Positions 1 through 12,041 of a stretch of 64,000 bases of DNA are shown in pieces. Source of the stretch: Isoetes taiwanensis (taxonomy: Eukaryota; Streptophyta; Lycopodiopsida; Isoetales; Isoetaceae); NCBI GenBank assembly GCA_021234155.1, contig JAJEKV010000092.1:1994561-2058560 (forward strand), written 5' to 3'. A program made the translations under genes and the position numbers. The notes under the pieces were generated by a model. That model was not told the DNA's origin. It saw only the letters and a list, made by a program, of their open reading frames with translations, and did not search any database. Each line of letters begins with the position of its first letter. Within the stretch, counting starts at the first letter, position 1.

Positions 1-1109
1 ACCATCATGTGGAGAAGATGATTCTCTTATCTCTTACACCAGATAGGAGGTACGCAGTTCCTTGATCTGCTAATTACTCCAAAGATAGAAGACCTCTAGT
101 TCCATGGTGAAATACAAGAGTTCTACAATCTAAAATTGAGTACCTTCAGCAAATATGAAAAGCTTAAGTCTGAAATGATTGCACTTGGCATTTGAAAGCG
201 CATATTAGAAAAGCTCTGATTCCATAAACATAAAATTTACTATGAAGTAACAAAGATTCATTATGTACACTGTTCTTGACCTGTTAGATTCAACAGCTGC
301 AGTAAGACATAAAAAAGGAGATTGGAGAATTGAACCCCAGGCTCCAGAAGACATATTTTTTCTCATTCTAAAAAGCCAATAAATTTCCCTTCAAAAAGAG
401 AGTTTAGCTTGTTCAAAAAAGAACTTTCAAGTTCTAGATTGATCTATATGAGCATAAAAGTCTCCAACAAGATTCTTGTAATGATTTCATGAAATGATTT
501 GACACCCCAAAATTTAAATATCAAACTGTAATGCCCAGGTTATGAGAGATAAACAGAATACTTGACTAAGAACTCTAGAAAGGACGGAGGTTCTTATTTG
601 CCACAGTTGGTAGTCAGAGACAGAGAGTATGCAATCTTATTTCTGGACATTCCTTGAGCTGGAAATACAGCCACTAAACCAATAGCACAGCCTAATATTA
701 TTCATGATCTTAATTCACTGAAACAAGCCTGACTTTCATAAGCAGCAAGCATCTTGCCTTCCTGAAGATGATCATTAATTGACAATCCTTTTTTATTTGT
801 TTATCATAGAACTCCAACTAATTCATGAAAATTGCTTTTTATCTGCCCCAGAATTCATCAAACATATTATCTAAGGTGCATTTCTCTCGTGGCATTCAGA
901 ACATCCCAAGAATTCAACCCAATTCACAAATCAGGCTCTATTGGTATTTCTTAAAAAAAAATCCTCAACTTCATCTACTTGCCATCGTCTGCCTAAAAGT
1001 AAAAGCATGCACCTGCAATGATCTGCTAGTGGTCTAAAGAGATAATCTTGTAACATAGAATCAAAACAATGATAACCTTTATCAATTAAACCCCTACAAC
1101 AATGAATCC
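1..1109. other. no gene recognised
   Basis: AT-rich sequence downstream of the 3' end of the minus-strand gene that stops at 1110. I see only short chance frames and no conserved protein motif on either strand. It may hold the 3' UTR of that gene at its right edge. Confidence 0.5.
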
Positions 1110-4092
1110 TTACTTCTTACTCTTAAGTTTTCGTAATCTCTCAGCAATAGCAGGTCGCTCCATGCTCAAGTTCTGCAAAAGAGCAATATGCGTCGTCATA
1201 ACTCCGAACGAGACAAGCTAAAAGTTAAATATAACATGCTCAAGTTCTGCAAAAGAGCAATATGCGTCGTCATAACTCCGAACGAGACAAGCTAAAAGTT
1301 AAATGTAATCTTTAGACATCTCCCTCGCAAAGCATTGATGTTCTCATTGTATTGTGGACTGTATGGCCGAGAGGCCGTTTCTCTTGACCATTTCTGTACT
1401 ATTGAGTGGTAGCTTATCCTCTCTGCCCACTAGAAACCAGCATCTCAATCTCATCCACATAAATCTGTACCATTGGCCGTAGTAAACAGTGTGTGCAAGC
1501 ATATCACCATATATGGAAGTATGCAGTTGTACTATGCAGTTGTACTGGGCCCTTATTGTTGTTTTCATCATATATCATAGTTATTTAAAAGCAGGAATTC
1601 GTAAACGCTGCTAGTAGATGTGGTTTCCTTTCTTACTAAAATTTCAATTTAAATCATGTAATGGTTTCAATGGCCAGTTTTACCAAGTAAGAACAACCAA
1701 TGTGCTAACTATGTAATGACAGGAAAACACAAAAGGTTCGAACCAGCAATTGAACTTCTGGAAATATTTTAAGTAGCTTCTGCTTGACAAGTTCGTACAC
1801 ACCCAACTAGTTAGTCAACTTCAATTGCCTCCAGGCATAGGATGTAAGGCCTCTCTAAACCCCTGATGGAATAACATTCCCCTGTGCCATCTATGATCCT
1901 TACTTCCTACCAGATTCTGAAGGGCATAAATAACTCCAATTAGGTCCTCTGTGCCTCCTTCCCTTGCATTCATGCTTAAACATTCGAGCAAAATATGGTG
2001 CATTAGCAAACCTGCTTGTCACCTGCTTGTCATAAGCACCAAAGATTCATGCAGTTCTTAGCAGTCCTAACAATTGTTTGATTTGTTTCATAAGTTGTCT
2101 AAAATATTATGATTCTTCATACGGTCATGCCTTTGATACAAAGTGAAATAGAGTCTTTTACGGAAATTTATAACCTGTAAATAAACAAGAAAGCACTTAC
2201 GGTAGAACTCCAGCAAGGTTTTCATTTGAACCAGATTAAAGACCCTTAAGAGATAATCCTTCCACCCAATTGAGCTGCCTGCAAAAACCTACATATGCGT
2301 ACCGCGATATCGTCCATAAGCATAATAAGAAATCCTCAAACAAGTATCTTAAAAATAGAAGTTACAATGAGAAAGAACTAGATAGGTAGGCATTAGCCAC
2401 CAGACAAAATACGAAGAAAGTTAGCGGACAAGACTGCAGCAGGTTACGGCAGGCTGAGTGTCCGCTACAGGACTCGTGCACTTTTTGAAGTTGGAAGCGA
2501 CAAGACTTTCTTGAAAGGACACGAGCAACTACTTTTCAACATCATTTAGCTAAACCACACTAAGCCTAAACCAAGAGAATAATTTCAAACAAACAAATTA
2601 AATAACGCCAAATGGATAGTTAACTGTTTCAAAAAGGAATTGTCAATTCTATTGCATCCGTACTCCTTGAAAAGCTTAGTCAATAGTTTAGAGGATCCCT
2701 ATAGATCATTCTGTAGAAATTGCCTTGATCTCTGTTCTCTAATTGCAAGAATTGGGAACACCTCTTTAGGACCTGTGTTTCTGAATCATGTGTGAAGGTG
2801 TCTGTCCTCTAGGACTCAACAGAATAATTTTGCCCATCAAGCGTAACATAGGCCTATCAGAATCATATATGTCAGGGATGGTTTTTTACTGTATGAGGTA
2901 TTCTATTATACTGTATGCACAGCCTTAAATGTGACAAATATATTCTGATGCAATTGCCTGGAATTGGGGAGCTGCCAAATTATAATACTCTGTCTAGCCA
3001 CTAGTTTAAAAGATGCCTATGTCTAGCCACTAGTTTAGAGGATGCCTATGCAGAGGTATCCTATTATACTGAGTATAAGCACAGACTCTATAATCCAAGA
3101 AAGCGCCATAACCTCAAAAACGAACCAAGAATTGATCTTGTGCCAGCACATATATGCTATGAGTTTGCAACATTATGAGCTGATAATAATTGATTAAGGT
3201 AAACCCAGGAAGGAAACGGCAGGCTGAAGGAGCGATGAGTAGCCACATTAGAGATACAGAATGCTGCATTTTCATATAAAATTTTTGGTTCTGCAACACA
3301 TCAGCAGCAGTACATCAAAATGTGGATTGACTACCATTGTTGGCCTACATCATAGCCAAGGGGAACGTTTCTGCTCTATAAATTCCAATAATTAATGTAA
3401 AAGAGTCAGAGCCATATGCTGGTGCATTGAGTTCAAATCGTTCCTTCTTATTTGACGCATTGAAGGCAGCTGGCAACTTAAGAGACATACAGACTGACAT
3501 AACTTTGTGTTGACGAATTAAAAACCATAGACTGTATAATTGCCATACAAAGGCTAGCACCAGAGAAATTATCACTCAGGCCTTGTTCATCAGATAAAAC
3601 TTTTATCATGTCATGCAGAGATTTTTACTAAAGAATGCATTGCACATGTCTTTGCAGCTAGTACTGCCACATCTAAACATCAACATGCACAGATTACAGA
3701 GCAAACTCTGGCAAATAGACATGCTGGTCCATACCAAAGTGAGAACCCGAAATGCAAATGGCATGGCAAGGTAACTCACGTCTCAAATGCCAGGACGTCA
3801 TTATTCTGTGATGAAAAACAGTCTATTCTAAATCATGATCGAATGGCTTAAGCCACATCCAACTCAAATTATCCTATGATGCCGGGACCTATGATCTTGA
3901 ATATGATCTTAATTAAGGCTGAAATAGAGCTACGATAAATAGGAGCTAAAAAAACCCTGATTTACCTTTGTGGAGCATCATAAGGCATCGATCCATTTCT
4001 TTGTGGAGCATTTTCTGCTCTAGCCTAGGCGACGGTCCAGAACGGCCATCGAGTTTTGAAGACCGTGTGTACTGTAGATCATCAAATGGCAT
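1110..4092 (-). CDS. unidentified four-exon gene, about 122 aa
   Basis: I deduced this gene from splice sites. Exon 1 is 3966-4092 (42 codons plus one base, starting MPFDDLQY), exon 2 is 2201-2278, exon 3 is 1911-2011 and exon 4 is 1110-1172 (ending RLRKLKSKK then TAA). The donors are GTAAAT, GTAAGT and GTAGGA. The acceptors are TTTTTGCAG, ACAAGCAG and TTTTGCAG. Intron phases 1, 1 and 0 agree across all junctions. The product looks largely helical, with a leucine-rich middle (WKDYLLRVF, LEFYRLLMHH) and a basic C-terminus. There is no signal peptide or obvious membrane span. The frame stays open upstream of 4092 without another ATG, so 4092 is the likely start. I recognise no family. Exon 3 has the weakest acceptor, and an extra exon in the long first intron is possible. 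Confidence 0.5.
1161..1308. repeat. 74-bp tandem duplication over a splice acceptor
   Basis: Two nearly identical 74-bp units (1161-1234 and 1235-1308) differ at one base near the end. On the minus strand each unit contains the same pyrimidine tract, TTTTGCAG acceptor and first codons AAC TTG AGC ATG of the last exon of the gene at 1110-4092. The gene therefore has two equivalent acceptors 74 bp apart. Confidence 0.9.
2992..3049. repeat. 29-bp tandem duplication
   Basis: Two adjacent 29-bp units begin GTCTAGCCACTAGTTTA and differ at two positions. They lie in the first intron of the deduced minus-strand gene. Confidence 0.85.
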
Positions 4093-4232
4093 AACTAACT
4101 CAGATATTTTGACACGTGGATAGTTTAGCCTTCTAAATAGAGAAAAACACAAAAACTTGCGAAAGGAGGAAGGGGTTCTTGGCGCTATGGGTGAGCGCTT
4201 CTTGATGTAGAAGGATGTGTAGGGAGAGAGAT

Positions 4233-4322
4233 CAACATGGGCAATTTGACAACATGGGCAATTTGACGTGAATTTCGGGGTTACGGGGACAGGATCAGTG
4301 GATAAGGGGAGTGGATAAGGGG
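4233..4322. repeat. two short tandem duplications
   Basis: A 17-bp unit (CAACATGGGCAATTTGA) occurs twice at 4233-4266. A 13-bp unit (AGTGGATAAGGGG) occurs twice at 4297-4322. They lie between the divergently oriented minus-strand gene and the plus-strand ORF1-like gene, and look like replication or repair slippage. Confidence 0.85.
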
Positions 4323-6223
4323 ACAGGAAAGGGTGACGTAAGCCTGGAAAAGGTGTATTTGGGACAGGAGCAGAGATTTGGGAACCGGAAAAAGGAAGGA
4401 CAACAGAGGACGGACTTCTATGAACCAGGGAATCGTGGCTATCTAAAAACTTCTAACATCGGTCAGGAATTTATGAGCTTGTTTCAGAATTCGTCAGATC
4501 ACGTCAAAACACAGATCATTGCTCTTCTAAAATTTTTGAACGGAAAAACTGAAACAACTCAAAATTTCGACTACTTTGCTTGTGGAGACTGGTTGATCCC
4601 GACAATGGCGAAAAGAAGAACTCGAACTCAAACCATGTCCCCTATTATGATGCAATCTCAACTTGTAGGACCAATTTTGGACCAAATTAATGAAGAGCAA
4701 AGGAGGATTCTGGAGAAACAAGAAAGGAGAACAATTCATGAGTTCAGAGGTATTCCTAACTTGAAAAATCATCAGTTTATTCCTTCTAGACTCAAAGAAT
4801 TAGAATCCAGAGCTGTTATTGGTTGCATTCGTCATGAGGGAGTAAAACTAAGCTACCTTAGAGCCGAAATGATGAAGATGGATAGAAAGGTAGAAATTTC
4901 TGGAATGTATTGGTTGCAATTCCCATTCTTTGTGGTAGAATGTGGAGGTCCAAATACAGTCCAATATCTGCTAAAGCAGGGTACTATTTATAGAGCCAAT
5001 ACCCAATTCTATTTCCAGAAATGGAATCCAAAATTCGATCCCAAAGATCTAAAACAACTGGGAATAGGAGAATACATAGGCTGGGAAAGTGTTCCAGAAA
5101 GAGCTCCAAAAGTCTGGATTCAAATTGATATTCTAAAAAAAATACCAAGCCAAATTCAATATCAGGATTTCTTTGGAGAATATAAGAGTTTATCTCTGAA
5201 TTGGCAGGGTCTCCCTTCACCATGTAATGTTTGTGACCTCAGACTGCATGGTGGAGGTGTTTGTCATGGAAAATGGATGAAGCATAATGCTGATCATAAT
5301 GTACCTAAAATCAGAGAAACTCCTCAGTATGATCATGATGATCTAAAAACAAATGCCTGGGTTACAGTTAATAATTACAGAAAAAACAGAAATGGAAGTC
5401 AAATAGAAAGGCTCGAAAACTAAAAGATAAAGAAAAGACAGAAAACAAAGGGGAACACTTCAAGATTTTGAATACTTTGAGAAAGGAATGGAAGAAAAAA
5501 GAAGAGCATAACAGAATGAATGAACAGATAAAAGTATTGGTTAATGCTAGTGGCCAGGGAGTGGAGAATTCCAAGGAACCTATAAGTCCTAATGGCCAGG
5601 TGTTGGAATTATCTACTGTCCCTATAAGTCCCAGGAATGTAAAGGGGAAGGAAATTATTGATGATAATTCAGGTCCTCACAATTCTTCCAATCCTTTAAT
5701 GGATACATCTATAAATGCTAATCAGAATGGTCAGATTTCAGATATTAATATTGAAGAGACTAATGGAAAAATTATTCATAAAGGAGAGGCTTCAAGCAGC
5801 AGGTATTTGGGGGAGGATAGTCCAGGTAAACAGATGTATGACATATTATTGGAATTGATGGAGAAAGCTGAGAATGTGGTAAATGGCAAAACTAATGAAT
5901 GTGGAAAGTCTCAAATGGAGGAACATACTGATTTTGTACCAGAAACACAAGAGAACCTTATGGACAAAGAAGTAAACTTGGAAAATGAGAAAACAAAGGT
6001 TCATAAAGTATCTCAAATTGAAGAATATACTGATGTGGTGGCAGAAACACAAGAGGGAATATTTGAAGATACAATAAAACATAAGGCGAAATTCAGGTTT
6101 TTCACAAGATCCCCTATGGAGCAAATTCCAAATATGGAGCATGGAGTTACCTATTATGATGCTGGACCTCAGTTTGTGCAAGATCCTATGTGTCCAAATA
6201 GGGCCCTATGGTCCAAATTATAG
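4311..6223 (+). pseudogene. LINE ORF1-like protein (DUF4283-type plus zinc knuckle), frameshifted
   Basis: An open frame of 370 codons is followed in another frame by 251 codons. The second frame is open back to about 5400, so a single-base indel near 5390-5400 probably split one protein. The segment VWIQIDILKKIP, after FYFQKWNPKFDP, matches the core of plant DUF4283 domains. A cysteine cluster (PCNVCDL...GGGVCH, about residues 300-318) sits where the ORF1 zinc knuckle normally follows. The C-terminal part is polar and Glu/Lys/Asn-rich, as in L1 ORF1 tails. An internal ATG at 4605 (MAKRRTRTQT) is an alternative start. No ORF2 (endonuclease/RT) follows, which is odd for a LINE. It could be a stranded ORF1 or a captured host copy. 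Confidence 0.65.
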
Positions 6224-7131
6224 TCCACCAGATAGTTTCTATAGTGATATAGGCTCATATAAAAACAACCTCCCATTTATATGTGGTAACAACCTCATTT
6301 ATATGTGGTAACATTGGGGATATGTTATGGAAATATTTAAAAACTTTAGTATTTTGTCACAACCATTTTGGATTAACATAGACCTGTACTTATTGTCTTG
6401 GACACATAAACCTCGACTTATACATGGCAATGTCGGGCACACATTTACTTTAGTGACATTTTGAGCACAAGTTTTCAATTTGTCTTTCCAAATTTTGCTC
6501 TTTAGAGGTAGATTTAACTGCTTCCACATTCGTTATAAAGCATTGTTTTCTCTGTTGAAATTCATAAACGCAAAATTAATACAAAGTTAATACGTTGAAT
6601 GATATTGTTATTAGACAATTTCAGAACAAAAATATTTACAAAAGCAAATAATATCTATTCTTGTCAATATCAACATGTGTTGTTGTCGAAGTTGCGCGTA
6701 TGAAAGTTAAAGGCGAGAAATAACACATGCCCGGCGTTATCGGGCACACGTTTACTAGTTTTATTTTAAACTCAATTTTTTTTCGATAAGACGAAATGTA
6801 ATGCATAAGTATGAATAGCAGAACTGAATGTGTAGTTCCATTAAGGATCAAAAACCCTTTAATCTTGCAAGCCTGGTGATTTTCATTCTGATCTAGTGCA
6901 CCAGGCTGACGAAATCCCTTTGCAGAATTGTAGGAACGAGTATTAGAAGCAGAAGAATTTGGAAGAACTTTTAGCTCTGAATCTGAGGCGGGAGACGTTT
7001 TGCGGCAAACTATTGATATATTTGTGCCTATTCAGCTGAAAATGAGAACCGAAAGCAGAAGGATGGTATGCTGCAATTTTGAGAAGAATAGACTTGATAG
7101 AAGAACCGGAATGGAGTTCTCAAAGTCAATG
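6224..7131. other. no gene recognised
   Basis: This sequence lies downstream of the ORF1-like gene. It contains a short direct repeat around 6275-6312 (TTTATATGTGGTAAC twice) and two occurrences of TCGGGCACAC followed by TTTACT (about 6432 and 6748). I see no protein motif. Confidence 0.5.
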
Positions 7132-8233
7132 AACTGCATTTGGCGATGACAGTCTGAATCTTCCAGAACGCAAATTGTGAACAGTAGGTTAAGCAAGTAC
7201 ACCTGGATTTTACACATGCACGGAGATTTTACGCCATGCCTGCCACACCCCTACCTGAATTTTTCAGGCCACCATAAAAAATGTTTATAATAGGTTAGAA
7301 ATAAGGATAATGCATAAACATTACTAAAATCATTACTCTTGGCAGCTTTGATGAGGAATGAATGTTTGGAATTAACACAATGAATGGTTGAAATCATACA
7401 CCATGCTGACACAAACGATTCCGCAGAATACAATGCGCTTTCAAAGAATTATAGTGATACATGGTTAGGTAAATTTTTGTAATTTGCAAGACGGTAATTT
7501 AAATCAAAGCCAAGTATTTGATGAAGTCTGTTGTTTGTTGACATTTCGTAAGCCTGTCACCAACAAAAGTTTGTTCACATCTCACATTATTCTTTCCGTG
7601 TAGGTAGTGGCAACGATTAATGATTTGATGGAACGAGTACATATGTCCATCAAGCAAGGCCATGAACCACGTTCTACATACACACTATTCTAAGGAGGAA
7701 AAGTTTCAAAAGATGTTCTCGGCTTAGTAAGGTCAATCTCCAGTGTGATAAAGACCATTTTTATCGAAAGGAAAAAACCTAACAGTTGTTTCTCACAAGT
7801 TCCGTTGGAGGTGCTTATTAAAACCATGAACAACTTTCTCAAACGTAGAAAATAATTATCAGATACACTGCCTTGCCAGCAACCACATTGAATCCCAACA
7901 CTTTCATAGAATTTCTGCAGCACCTTTGTTCTCAACATGCCCAAACTGTGCATATACTGCAACCATACCTGTGAAGCAGATATTTTTGCATATATGTCAG
8001 TACACACAAGGGATGATGACATTTGAGAAGATGAATTGGAATTGAAGAGTACTGACAAAATGGGAAAACCGGCAAAAAAAATACAGGTTTATTTTAATTT
8101 GAATTTTAAAACCTTCTTAACTGTTCTGCATGCGGTGATTCTGGAGAAGTAGATCAATCTTAAAACCTTTTGGAGACAATATCCTGCCTGCAATCTGAAT
8201 GCTCTCATATCCAAGCCCATCAAACAAGATCAC
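7132..8233. repeat. segmental duplication, copy A (uninterrupted)
   Basis: This ~1.1 kb segment recurs at 9960-10346 plus 23501-24216, where it is split by the LTR retrotransposon. Copy A carries the empty site around 7512-7520 (CCAAGTATTTGATGAAG). It shows no convincing coding potential. Short minus-strand frames in 7690-8058 and their counterparts in copy B are not conserved as proteins. Confidence 0.88.
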
Positions 8234-8396
8234 AACCACGACATCCTTTCTTAGTCTTCAAATGCCAGAGAAGCAAGAAAATCTTAAATCTTTTTTTCAG
8301 ACAATATCCTGCCTGCAATCTGATTCCTCTCATCCAACCCTTCAAAACAAGATCACAACCAAGTCATTCTTTCGTAGCCTTCAGACACAGATAAGG
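8176..8396. repeat. diverged tandem repeat, about 126-bp period
   Basis: Two units begin ACAATATCCTGCCTGCAATC (8176 and about 8302). They share the following ...TCAAA(A)CAAGATCACAACCA... stretch with substitutions and small indels. The first unit overlaps the end of the segmental duplication copy A. Confidence 0.75.
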
Positions 8397-8514
8397 ACCA
8401 AGGTTAGATGATGATCAAAACCAAAATCTACATGAACATAACTTACGTGGCAAACATATCATATCAAAACATGCTACAATCGACTTTAATCTTCCTTGAA
8501 ATTTTGACATTGCA

Positions 8515-9056
8515 TCAAAATGGACATCTGTAATGAAAATTGTTATTTCCGGAAATCATACATTGCACAGATGCTGAGAAATTTGATAGAACTGGCTTGC
8601 TGAACAGTTTCCTGACTACAGCCCGCCCTGCAATACTTGAATTGGTGCGAAATTCCGCAAATTTATTTCGTTCCAAGTAGTAAAAAGCCTTCATTTCAAA
8701 GGTAAGTGTATCTGTAGGAGGAAGTAGGGCCAGGCTCCACCCTATCTTCTTATCATTTACATATATCTCGGTCCCGCTCCAAGTAAATGTGAAATTATTG
8801 CTGTTAAGTTTTTTCAGTGTCATTTTTTCAGTATCCCCTTCAGAATCAATTCTTTTGAAGTGAAGGCTCTTTCATATTGAGAAACTCTGGTATTGCTCCT
8901 GTGGCACGCACTTTTTTTAATAAAGAACCTACCCATTGAAATAAAATCAGTTAATCTCGAAATTGCTTTTGAATGGATTTGGAAATTGTCTATTACTTGA
9001 ATATTTGAGGGATTTAAGCCCATGCAAACGGAGAAAGAATTGAACTGCAAGTTCAA
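8515..9056 (-). pseudogene. possible LEA_2-like domain fragment, frame broken
   Basis: Two overlapping minus-strand frames (8820-9056, then 8515-8823) meet with a frame change. The downstream frame extends upstream without a stop to about 8875. The second part (FTFTWSGTEIYVNDKKIGWSLALLPPTDT, split here as FTFTWSGTEIYV and KKIGWSLALLPP) resembles the strand pattern of LEA_2/NDR1-like domains, in which an NPN-type strand is followed by a Y-x-G turn and a conserved LPP. It ends in VQCMISGNNNFHYRCPF. The break is either a frameshift or an unrecognised intron. I base the call on pattern only, and the family assignment is tentative. Confidence 0.35.
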
Positions 9057-9959
9057 CAGGGCCTTCGGACATCTAAATCATCTCCAAGGTAAAGTGCAGA
9101 GCCAGAATACATCTTTATAGTGCAAACATTACTTATTTTGATCTAAAAAAATGCGATTTCAAAGAAAAATTTGAACTTATTCACCTTGGTAGAATAGCAG
9201 GGATGTTGCAGGTCAGGCCATTTGTTATGGGCAATAGTCCCACGTGTTATTGAATTATCTACCACATGGTCCGAATAAAATTTTGAGTGTATACAAAAGG
9301 TTGGGAAAGAAAAACGTTCAAGGCCGCCGCGATAAGTTTCTTGTTATAAATAAACCATTTAATATGTGTGTAAGCATGTGGAGAGGTTTTTTTAAGAATT
9401 TCACCCTGTTATGCTGCAAAGGTGCGACTCTAACTAGTCGATGCTCATGCGCTCTATCTGCTTAAAAACTAACCACTGGTTGCAGTCAATATTCTTATCC
9501 CTAACAGAGTAAACAAAGGTAATGATCACCCTTTGAGCATTAGGATTGACCAGTCTTGGAATATCCTGAAAAGATACTTACTCCTATTAATGTTCATATA
9601 TTATGCAAAGATATGGTTAAACAATATCTTTGAGCCCCCAAAAATCTACAGTACAGATACGCAAGGCATCTACCTTGACCATAGAGCAAATAAAGACTGC
9701 ATGATGAAAATGACAATCTGCGAAACTTTTTTTCGAGCTGAGTAGGCGACACACTTCCATCTTACATAGGGTACAGTTAACCTTCCCTTTGTCATGATTT
9801 TATGCCACTAGTTCACATGAATTTTTCCTACTTGAGCATTTTTGAATAGACACAGCTGGTATTACTTCGTGAGACATAATCAAAGGTTTCGTCCATGCCA
9901 TTAGGGTTATATTCCATGTTTAAAAGCTCATAGAGCAAAGGATTGAGAAGTGTCTCGTA
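9057..9959. other. no gene recognised
   Basis: AT-rich sequence between the LEA_2-like fragment and copy B of the segmental duplication. It holds only chance frames under 75 codons. Confidence 0.5.
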
Positions 9960-10346
9960 AACTGCATTTAGCGATGACAGTCTGAATCTTCCAGAACGCA
10001 AATTGTGAACAGTAGGCTAAGCAAGTACACCTGGATTTTACACATGCACGGAGACTTTACACCATGCCTGCCACACCCCTACTTGGATTTTTCAGGCCGC
10101 TACAAAAAATGTTTATAATAGGTTAGAAATAAGGATAATGCGTAAACATTACTAAAATCATTATTCTTGGCAGCTTTGACGAGGAATGAATGTTTGGAAT
10201 TAACACAAAAATGGTTGAAATCATACACCATGCTGATACTAAGGATTCCACAGAATACAATGCGCTTTCAAAGAACTCTACTGATACATGGTTAGGTAAA
10301 TTTTTGTAATTTGCAAGACGGTAATTTAAACCAAAGCCAAGGATTT
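9960..10346. repeat. segmental duplication, copy B left half
   Basis: This matches copy A from 7132 onward with scattered substitutions. It ends in GGATTT directly against the retrotransposon terminus TGTGACGT. Its last five bases, GATTT (10342-10346), are the left target-site duplication. Confidence 0.88.
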
Positions 10347-11983
10347 TGTGACGTCCCCTACTCGTATACGGTGCACCCACCGTATACAAACAGGAGTTCA
10401 TCCCCCATACCAGCTCCACACTGATACAGGGCCCTCCACAATCACTGCACCCGTAACGAGTCCCAGTGGGAAGAGTGAAGGGGTCATTTTACCCCGTCTC
10501 CCTCAGGGCCTACCTAGCTGCGGAAGCGTAAACATACATGTCAGTATACAACATAAACACATATCCACCTCGAAGGGTGGGGCATCAACATCTGCATAGA
10601 CAACGATCAGCATCATACAAAGGGGTTCTACCCAAGGCTCAGACTCGAAGGGATGACTGACGGCTTGGGTCTCCAGAGTTCATTGCAGACAGAATTCATG
10701 GCAATGGATTTGGCTGTCATAAGAACATGGCATTGGGTTGTCCACTCCTGTGCACACTTTGCAGAGTAGGCTGAAGAGTGTTGGGACTTGACTGTAGCCC
10801 GCCGGAGGCATAGCCAAAGGGGCTATTCCTAGGTTGCATCTCCCCAGTTCCGATGGGGCAGGTAGGGATCACTCCCTCCAGAGGTCTACATGCTGACCCA
10901 AGGTGACTAGAGGGCCACTGCCCTTATTCGACTGAACCCACTGGAAAGTGTACACCACTTCACGGGTGTCGAGCCCATGCCTTACCCACACTCAGTGGTA
11001 AGCCATTAGGCCTAGTCACAATGACCCCCGGTAGGCCTTACACACCAGAGGGATCGTTCAAGGGTCAGGACACGAACCTCCTTCTAAGCCAGTCTGGCCC
11101 CTTCATCCACAACCAGGTGTGGCTCTTGTGCACAGGCCGAATCTATAGTGTGCTAGAGAGGCTAATCTAGGAGCATCTACTACCAAGCTTTAGGTCTCTA
11201 CCCCCCTTCCCAATACAAGGAGTTCATAGAGATACATCATCCATATACATCACAGGAGAACTAAAGAGCAAGATCTAATCTATATCATAGAGTTAGGTTC
11301 TTTAGTTAGAGTCTGGTATCTAGAGATCTAGAGGGCTGCTATGGGCAATTTAATAGGCTAAACCTACTGATTTAATGACTAGAAGATGGTTTAGGCTATT
11401 AAATTGACGAAATACCTGATCCTTGAGTTCCTCCTCCTGACCTGAGCTCAACCATCCTGCTAAACTGCTCGAATCAAGGGAAACTAATGGGGCAATTCGC
11501 TCAGACAGAGTCTGGAAGGCGGTTTTGACCCCTGGGGCAGCCAAAACAGAGCTCTAAAACCCTAGAAACGAAAAATGGGCAAGTTAGGGTTTCCCTTCTT
11601 AAATAGACAAGGGGTTGGCTAGGGTTTCCAATTATCCCCTTTAGGCATGTGGGATAATTGGGAATGGGCCCACTTACCTTTAATGGCTAGGTGGCAAAAT
11701 GTGCCCACATGGAAAGGTGTGCACATTAATGAATGTGCACATTGGTAAATGTGCATATTAATTGCACACTTGGGTATGGCCCACTTGGCATAAAGTGTCC
11801 ACATGGGAAAATGTTGCACATGGTTAAATGTGCACATTAATAAATGCACATTCCTTGCAAGTTGCCCCCTAGGGCTACCCGCCTGGCTACACGTTGGCGT
11901 ACACGTCAGTCGGGGTGGCGTGTACACGTGACGGGGCAGTACAGTATACGTCCTGGGACCGTATACTGTGCTGGAACGTCACA
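10347..11983 (-). repeat. 3' LTR of the chromovirus (1637 bp)
   Basis: It is nearly identical to 21838-23500. On the minus strand U3 begins at 11983. It contains a palindrome at 11941-11969 (ACAGTATACG, 9-nt loop, CGTATACTGT) and repeated AATGTGCACAT motifs (about 11700-11860). A TATTTAAG box at 11598-11605 fits the promoter. The far end carries a second palindrome at 10364-10387 (GTATACGGTG, CACC loop, CACCGTATAC). Differences from the other LTR include absence of a short CATCCGCC-type insertion near 22240 and of a CTAGATAAATGTGCAC stretch. The short open frames inside are identical in both LTRs and are not genes. Confidence 0.95.
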
Positions 11984-12041
11984 TTCTCCCCACCTTGAAA
12001 TGATGCTGTCCGCAGCATCGTGGGTCTCCCCACCTTGGGAT
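11984..12041 (-). other. polypurine tract and adjacent hairpin
   Basis: On the minus strand AAGGTGGGGAGAA (11984-11996) abuts the 3' LTR and is the expected plus-strand primer. Next to it is a hairpin GATGCTG-TCCG-CAGCATC (12002-12019). A second, near-identical purine tract lies at about 12027-12038, flanking the hairpin on the other side. Confidence 0.8.

Noticed and set aside
1911-2011. Alternative reading of exon 3 containing KGRRHRGPNWSYL
   Set aside because: That frame does not agree with the phases of the neighbouring exons and ends in a stop soon after the donor site.
10348-10599. 83-codon frame repeated at 21839-22090
   Set aside because: It lies within the LTRs, is identical only because the LTRs are, and runs against the element's transcription.
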